Shown here one piece after another: positions 59,635 through 64,000 of a DNA stretch of 64,000 nt (the stretch's first letter is position 1; every line of letters starts with the position of its first letter). The DNA is taken from contig NZ_AP025281.1 in the NCBI RefSeq assembly GCF_024347195.1, positions 3,162,001 to 3,226,000 on the forward strand, read 5' to 3'. This DNA is from Aliamphritea hakodatensis (lineage in GTDB: Bacteria; Pseudomonadota; Gammaproteobacteria; Pseudomonadales; Balneatricaceae). The translations under genes and the position numbers were made by a program. The notes below the pieces were generated by a model that was given only the letters and a program-made list of their open reading frames with translations, had not been told where the DNA came from and searched no databases.

Positions 59635-60785
59635 GATGGCTCTCCACGGTTCATGTCGGCTTGCAGATTCGCCGGATAACAGCCGACAAAACCGCCTTTG
59701 CGGTCGACTGCAAAAATATCCAACTGAAGGTTCGCCAGTGCCGGCACATTCATCACATCTCTGGCCTTTATCCAGGCTTCTTCACACACCTTTGACGCCA
59801 GATCTACCCCGGCATCCTGACAGGCTTTCAGTGCCTGCATGCTGGTGTTAGCGGCTTTAATTTCCTGCTGCAGGGCGTCATCCGCCCCCATATCCGCCGC
59901 CAGCCCCGCCAGATGCTCTAAATCAATACTGGAGACACGGCTGTTGAGATCCAGATGGCCGTTGGCCAACTTGGTTAACTTGCCAAAGCCGCCGCAAATC
60001 GTCAGGCGTTCAACCGGTACCTTCTTCAGGTATTTAAGTACCGCACCGACAAAGTCGCCCATTTCGATCAGGCCCATTTCAGGAATGTCGTAAATGCCGG
60101 TGATCGCCCCTTCACTGGTACTGCCGGTAGTCGCAGCAATGTGGAATACACCGTTGGTGGTGGCCACATCAATGCCCTGATGGATAGATGCGATATACGC
60201 CGCGCAGGAGTATGGCCGGACGATACCTGTAGTACCCAGAATCGACAGGCCGCCAAGAATGCCCAACCGGGAATTCATGGTTTTCAGGGCAATGATTTCG
60301 CCCCGCTCGACCCCTACGGATACTTCAAAGCCACCGCCGTAACCGTACACTTGGGCGGCATTCAGCAAATGATCTGTCATCATTTTCCGGGGCACCCGGT
60401 TGATCGCCGGCTCACCCACCGGTAATGCCAACCCTTCACGGGTAACGGTGCCCACGCCTTCAGCGGCTTTAAAACGGACACCCGGTTCACTTTCCAGACG
60501 CAGCTCCACATAAACAGTCGCACCGTGGGTGGCATCAGGGTCATCACCGGCATCCTTCACGGTTGCGGTGCGCATGCCCTTACCGGCCGGCTTATCATCC
60601 AGTGGCTGATAGCCCTCAATGGTCATGTTGACAACCTTACCCTTCGGCAGCGTAACCTCAACAGATTGCGGCTGCCGGCCGGCCAGCAATGCCTGTGCCG
60701 CGGCAACACTGCAGGCCGTCGCGCAGGAGCCTGTTGTCAGGCCACTGCGTAAAGGCTGGGGCGTTTCACTGGTTTCCGGCCACAT
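59631..60785 (-). CDS. cbiD: Cobalt-precorrin-5B C1-methyltransferase CbiD
   Basis: CbiD methylates C1 in the anaerobic route, where the aerobic route uses CobF. The 384-aa protein has LRSGLTTGSCATACSVAAAQALL (about 12-34), INRVPRKMMTDHLLNA, SRLGILGGLSILGTTGIVRPYSCAAYIASIHQGID (about 175-209) and GDFVGAVLKYLKKVP with CGGFGKLTKLANGHLDLNS (about 260-280). These are hallmark CbiD blocks. It is 30 bp downstream of cobB and overlaps cobK by 4 nt. Its presence, together with CbiG and CbiX, argues for early cobalt insertion. Confidence 0.95.
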   Translation of the reverse strand: MWPETSETPQPLRSGLTTGSCATACSVAAAQALLAGRQPQSVEVTLPKGKVVNMTIEGYQPLDDKPAGKGMRTATVKDAGDDPDATHGATVYVELRLESEPGVRFKAAEGVGTVTREGLALPVGEPAINRVPRKMMTDHLLNAAQVYGYGGGFEVSVGVERGEIIALKTMNSRLGILGGLSILGTTGIVRPYSCAAYIASIHQGIDVATTNGVFHIAATTGSTSEGAITGIYDIPEMGLIEMGDFVGAVLKYLKKVPVERLTICGGFGKLTKLANGHLDLNSRVSSIDLEHLAGLAADMGADDALQQEIKAANTSMQALKACQDAGVDLASKVCEEAWIKARDVMNVPALANLQLDIFAVDRKGGFVGCYPANLQADMNRGEPS

Positions 60786-60815
60786 ACTTCTCTGCTCGCT
60801 ACTGGGTCAGCCTGC

Positions 60816-62123
60816 TCAGCACTCTGCGCCAAACACCCGGGCGACTGCCTCAGGGTTGGATGCAAAGAACAGGTGCAGGTAACTGGCGGTTAAACCGCGG
60901 GACTGATAAATCGCTTCACCCGGTGCCGGGTGACGCTGACGGCGGCCATGTCCGACAGGTTCAGGGGTGCTCTCACTGCGGGAACGGTGGTGGGCATGGG
61001 CCCGCACTTCACCTTCCGGCAATACGGCAGTCTGCATGCCCTGACAACCGCGTTTACCGCGCATTGCCCCGGTCCCCTGCAAAATGCCCAGCATCGGGTG
61101 TGATGCTCCTTCCAGATCCACCAGGTCCTTCAGGCTGTACAGGAAGCCACCGCATTCCGCCAGAATAGATTTACCGGCATCGAAGAAACCACGGATCTGA
61201 TTGTGCATATCCACATTGGCTGACAGCGCCTGACAGTGCAGCTCCGGATACCCGCCCGGCAGCCACATGGCATCCGCTTCAGGCAGTTCAGAGTCATGCA
61301 GCGGTGAGAAAAACACGCAACGGGCGCCCATCTGCTCCAGCAGACGGATATTGGCATCGTAGATAAAGCTGAAGGCTTCATCTTTTGCCACCGCAATGAT
61401 CTTGCCTTCCAGCAACACAGGAACTTCAGGCGTTTCAGCGCTGTAGAAAGTCACCGGTGCAGGCAGTTCCGTAATCAGTTGGCCATCCACCCATTCCGCA
61501 CCGGCGGTGAAGCGCTGTTCCAGTTCTTCGGACACTTCAGAGGCCTGTACCAGACCTAAATGACGTTCCGGCAGAGCGACTTCTTCAGAGCGCGGCAGAG
61601 TTGCCAGTAACGGCAGATTTTCCGGTAATGCATCACGGATCAGTTCAGCATGGCGTTCAGTACCGCAGTGGTTGGCAATCAGACCGGCAACCTTCACGTC
61701 ATCACGGAAATTCGCCAGTCCCCCGGCAACCGCGGCAGCCGTCTGAGCCATGCCCTTCACACTCATCACAATCGCAATCGGAATGTTAAACCGGGCCGCC
61801 AGATCCGCACTGGACGGATCTCCGTCGAACATGCCCATGGCACCTTCCACAATGATCAGATCGGCCACCTGAGCCGCTTCAAACAGTTTCTGCTGGCAGT
61901 ATTCTTCGCCTGCCATCCACATATCCAGCTGTTCAACATCTTCACCGGATGCCTGCGCCAGAATCTGCGGGTCCAGATAATCCGGGCCGGTTTTGAAAAC
62001 CCGTACCACCTTGCCCTGATTACGGAAGTTACGCGCAATCGCAGCGGTGATGGTAGTTTTACCTTCACCGGAACTGGGTGCCGACAGGAAAATAGCCGGG
62101 CAGCTGACACTCTGAGTAGTCAT
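60816..62123 (-). CDS. cobB: Cobyrinic acid a,c-diamide synthase CobB (CbiA)
   Basis: Uses glutamine and ATP to amidate the a and c acetates of cobyrinate. The 435-aa protein has FLSAPSSGEGKTTITAAIAR (P-loop, about 13-32), VFKTGPDYLDPQILAQASG (about 41-59), DLIIVEGAMGMFDGD (about 86-100) and a class I amidotransferase half with ADAMWLPGGYPELHCQALS, KSILAECGGFLYSLKDLVD (nucleophile Cys, ~323) and HAHHRSRSES with the catalytic His. No features are missing. The gene follows cobO after 14 bp. Confidence 0.95.
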   Translation of the reverse strand: MTTQSVSCPAIFLSAPSSGEGKTTITAAIARNFRNQGKVVRVFKTGPDYLDPQILAQASGEDVEQLDMWMAGEEYCQQKLFEAAQVADLIIVEGAMGMFDGDPSSADLAARFNIPIAIVMSVKGMAQTAAAVAGGLANFRDDVKVAGLIANHCGTERHAELIRDALPENLPLLATLPRSEEVALPERHLGLVQASEVSEELEQRFTAGAEWVDGQLITELPAPVTFYSAETPEVPVLLEGKIIAVAKDEAFSFIYDANIRLLEQMGARCVFFSPLHDSELPEADAMWLPGGYPELHCQALSANVDMHNQIRGFFDAGKSILAECGGFLYSLKDLVDLEGASHPMLGILQGTGAMRGKRGCQGMQTAVLPEGEVRAHAHHRSRSESTPEPVGHGRRQRHPAPGEAIYQSRGLTASYLHLFFASNPEAVARVFGAEC

Positions 62124-62137
62124 ATTGACGATATCTC

Positions 62138-62746
62138 CTAGAACTCGATGCCTTCCTGAGCTTTTACACCCAGACGGAAAGCGTGACGCTCATCGCGAAT
62201 ACTGCTGATGGTGTCAGCAATGTCTTCCAGACCTTCAGGCATTACCCGGCCGGTGATCATCACGTTCTGCTTCTCAGGACGGTTCTGCAGCGCCTTAACA
62301 ACCGGCTCAAGCTCCAGATACTTGTATTTGAACATGTAGCTCATTTCGTCGAAGATCAGAATGTCGTAGTAATCATTCTGGAGCAGTTTTTCCGCCAGTT
62401 CCCAGGCTTTTTCTGCTGCTGCGATGTCCTGGCTTTTATCCTGCGTTTCCCAGGTGAAGCCGTGCCCCATGACATGCCAGTCAATCTGAGGATGATCTTT
62501 GAACAGTTTGAATTCACCGGTTTCAGTGCGGCCTTTAATAAACTGAATAACCGCCGCACGCTGACCGTGCCCCACGGAACGGGCCATCGTGCCGAATGCT
62601 GAGCTGCTTTTACCTTTACCATTGCCTTTGAGCAAAATCAGCACGCCGCGTTCTTCAGTCGCCTTGGCAATTTTCTGATCAACCACCGCCTTTTTACGGG
62701 CCATTCGTTCTTCATGGGTTAGCTTTGGTTTTTCCTGATCTGTCAT
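62138..62746 (-). CDS. cobO: Cob(I)yrinic acid a,c-diamide adenosyltransferase CobO
   Basis: Adenosylates cobalt(I) corrinoids with ATP. The 202-aa protein (MTDQEKPKLTHEERMARKK start) has the P-loop LILLKGNGKGKSSSAFGTMARSVGHGQ (about 36-62), VIQFIKGRTETGEFKLF, DYYDILIFDEMSYMFKYKYL (about 118-137) and NVMITGRVMPEGLEDIADTISSI. These mark the CobA/CobO family. ATG 62746 is chosen because AGAGGG lies about 8 nt upstream; the frame is open to 62821 but that part overlaps the upstream gene. Confidence 0.94.
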   Translation of the reverse strand: MTDQEKPKLTHEERMARKKAVVDQKIAKATEERGVLILLKGNGKGKSSSAFGTMARSVGHGQRAAVIQFIKGRTETGEFKLFKDHPQIDWHVMGHGFTWETQDKSQDIAAAEKAWELAEKLLQNDYYDILIFDEMSYMFKYKYLELEPVVKALQNRPEKQNVMITGRVMPEGLEDIADTISSIRDERHAFRLGVKAQEGIEF

Positions 62747-62774
62747 GGTGCTGCCCTCTTGTTTAGCCCTGTCA

Positions 62775-64000
62775 TTACAGGGCAATGTATTCTGCGTGTA
62801 ACTGCTGTGCCAAAGCCTCACCCCGGCCCCGCTTTACACTTGCCTGTTCGGTATCCAGCCAGAAAGTTTTTCCCGGCAGGCTGATATCGTTTAACTGTGC
62901 CTGACTGCGGCCATCAGTTAACACATAAGTATGGATTTCCAGTGCCGGAAACTGCCGCTGTGTCTGTTGCAGATAACCGGCTACATGGCTGAAAACCTGA
63001 CGCATCGGCGTACCGCCACCGGCACTCAGATTGTCCAGCCAGCGCTGCAGTTCTTTTGGTGCCCTGATTTGCGGCAACAGGTTTTCGACCCGGTTATTGC
63101 CAAAGCCGAAAATCGCCAGCTGCTGACGTTCCAGATATGCCCGCCGGGCAATCTCCACCATGGCCCCTTTTGCCCGGGCAAATACGCCCTCTGCCAGGGT
63201 AGATGCTGAAGTATCCAGTAATAAACAATGCAGTTGGCTGCGACCTTCCGGCTGACGCTTAAACACCAGCTGCGGCGGCCATTCCCCAAGGCTTTTACCC
63301 AGGGTGGCAAACCAGTCCGGACGGTTTGTCTGTGTATTGCCGCGGGCTGCACCGCTGTGTGCAGCTGCATTCCCCTGACGGCTGGCCGCAGGTGCTGCCA
63401 GCGCCTTACCTTTCAGTGGCACTGCCTGTTCCAGCTGAGCCGGCAAAGCCACGTCAACAGTCTGATCAGCCGCATAAGCCTGCGGTGCCATACTGCCCCA
63501 GTCCCCCTGCTGATCCTTGCCAGACTGATCCTGCCGGTCCTGTTGGGATGACGGCTCTGATGATTGCCGCTGGCTGTCATCCGGACGCTTAAAACCGTTA
63601 TTCCGTGGCGGGTTTGGTGGCTGCTGATCTGAATTCTGTTCCGGGGACGGCGGGTTGCTGTTCTGACCGGCATCGTCTTTACGGCGGTGGGCCAGTACCA
63701 GCTCGGCTACTGCATCAATATCTTCACGGGTCACTGCATCACGCCCCTGCAATGCTGCATGGGCAACGGCCGCACGGAACCAGACAATATCGCCGCGTAA
63801 GCCGTCAACGCCGGCGGCATTACAGGCCTCAGCAATGGCAATCCGCAGTTCATCACTGCAGGTTACCTTTGTCAGTATTTGCCGCGCAGTCACTATCTGC
63901 GCCAGCAAACCGGCCTGAGTCTCACTATACTGCTGGCAGAACCCTTCCGGGTCCGCATCAAAGGCTTCGCGATGACGGACAATTTCCACCCGCTCCGCAA
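62775..64000 (-). CDS. ChlI/ChlD-like chelatase accessory protein (5' end outside the window)
   Basis: The frame is open through the right edge (AERVEIVRHREAFDADPEGF near the edge), so the GTG at 63989 is not the start. Visible parts are the end of an AAA+ ChlI-type domain (LRIAIAEACNAAGVDGLRGDIVWFRAAVAHAAL), a ~150-residue linker rich in Pro, Gln, Asp and Ser, and a von Willebrand A domain. The latter carries an intact metal-ion site: LLLDTSAST (DxSxS), GGGTPM and VLTDGRSQ. This matches the BchI-BchD/CobS-CobT partner system that drives CobN-type chelatases with ATP. First visible gene of the operon; cobO follows after 28 bp. Confidence 0.9.
   Translation of the reverse strand, partial: AERVEIVRHREAFDADPEGFCQQYSETQAGLLAQIVTARQILTKVTCSDELRIAIAEACNAAGVDGLRGDIVWFRAAVAHAALQGRDAVTREDIDAVAELVLAHRRKDDAGQNSNPPSPEQNSDQQPPNPPRNNGFKRPDDSQRQSSEPSSQQDRQDQSGKDQQGDWGSMAPQAYAADQTVDVALPAQLEQAVPLKGKALAAPAASRQGNAAAHSGAARGNTQTNRPDWFATLGKSLGEWPPQLVFKRQPEGRSQLHCLLLDTSASTLAEGVFARAKGAMVEIARRAYLERQQLAIFGFGNNRVENLLPQIRAPKELQRWLDNLSAGGGTPMRQVFSHVAGYLQQTQRQFPALEIHTYVLTDGRSQAQLNDISLPGKTFWLDTEQASVKRGRGEALAQQLHAEYIAL

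Overview
The window is 64 kb of a gammaproteobacterial chromosome. Gene content suggests a marine, Oceanospirillaceae-like heterotroph: a phasin, a TRAP carboxylate transporter, dcd-apbC, htpX, slyD and yejK in ordinary proteobacterial form, a DUF2947 protein, and a large cobalamin operon. The genus is an inference; no rRNA, tRNA, CRISPR array or transposase gene was seen. DNA is moderately GC-rich. The catabolic island at about 35.9-43.0 kb is visibly more A/T-rich than its flanks.

Layout. 1-35.5 kb is a mosaic of housekeeping and small accessory genes: the end of an AlaA-type aminotransferase, an HDOD regulator, an RlmI-like methyltransferase, htpX, two small related basic proteins, a YgiQ-type radical SAM protein, slyD, a nitronate monooxygenase, a DEAD-box helicase, two GGDEF-EAL proteins whose cyclase motifs are degenerate, marC, an NlpC/P60 lipoprotein, a thioesterase, an RND efflux pair, yaeQ, yejK, a phasin under a palindromic operator array, dcd, apbC, an isochorismatase-fold protein whose nucleophile Cys is Ser, RNase Z, a 1-Cys peroxiredoxin, an OB-fold protein with an SSB-like tail, a hicB without an intact hicA, and yjdM.

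35.98-42.9 kb is a self-contained catabolic module on the minus strand. A LacI/GntR-type regulator lies above a promoter with two near-identical palindromic operators. Below it are translationally coupled genes for a split transketolase and a beta-hydroxyacid dehydrogenase, then a TRAP transporter (dctQ, dctM, dctP). The dehydrogenase carries a PVGRS substrate loop that recalls sulfolactaldehyde reductase rather than the usual PVSGG loop. The module is bracketed by 98-bp direct repeats with one mismatch. Each repeat is the 3' end of cbiX plus its terminator, so the block looks like a 7.3-kb insertion into the cbiX tail. This is the best candidate in the window for an undescribed system.

43.1-64 kb is one long minus-strand cobalamin operon, read from the right edge leftwards: a ChlI/ChlD-like chelatase accessory protein (cut by the window end), cobO, cobB, cbiD, cobK, cbiC/cobH, cobL, cobI, cbiG, cobJ, cobM, cobW, cobN, cobQ, cbiB, cobC and cbiX. 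It mixes early-cobalt markers (CbiX, CbiD, CbiG) with the late, ATP-dependent chelatase CobN. CbiX and CobW both carry long His-rich metal-binding tracts. A 357-bp non-coding block with a hairpin repeat element separates cobM from cobJ.
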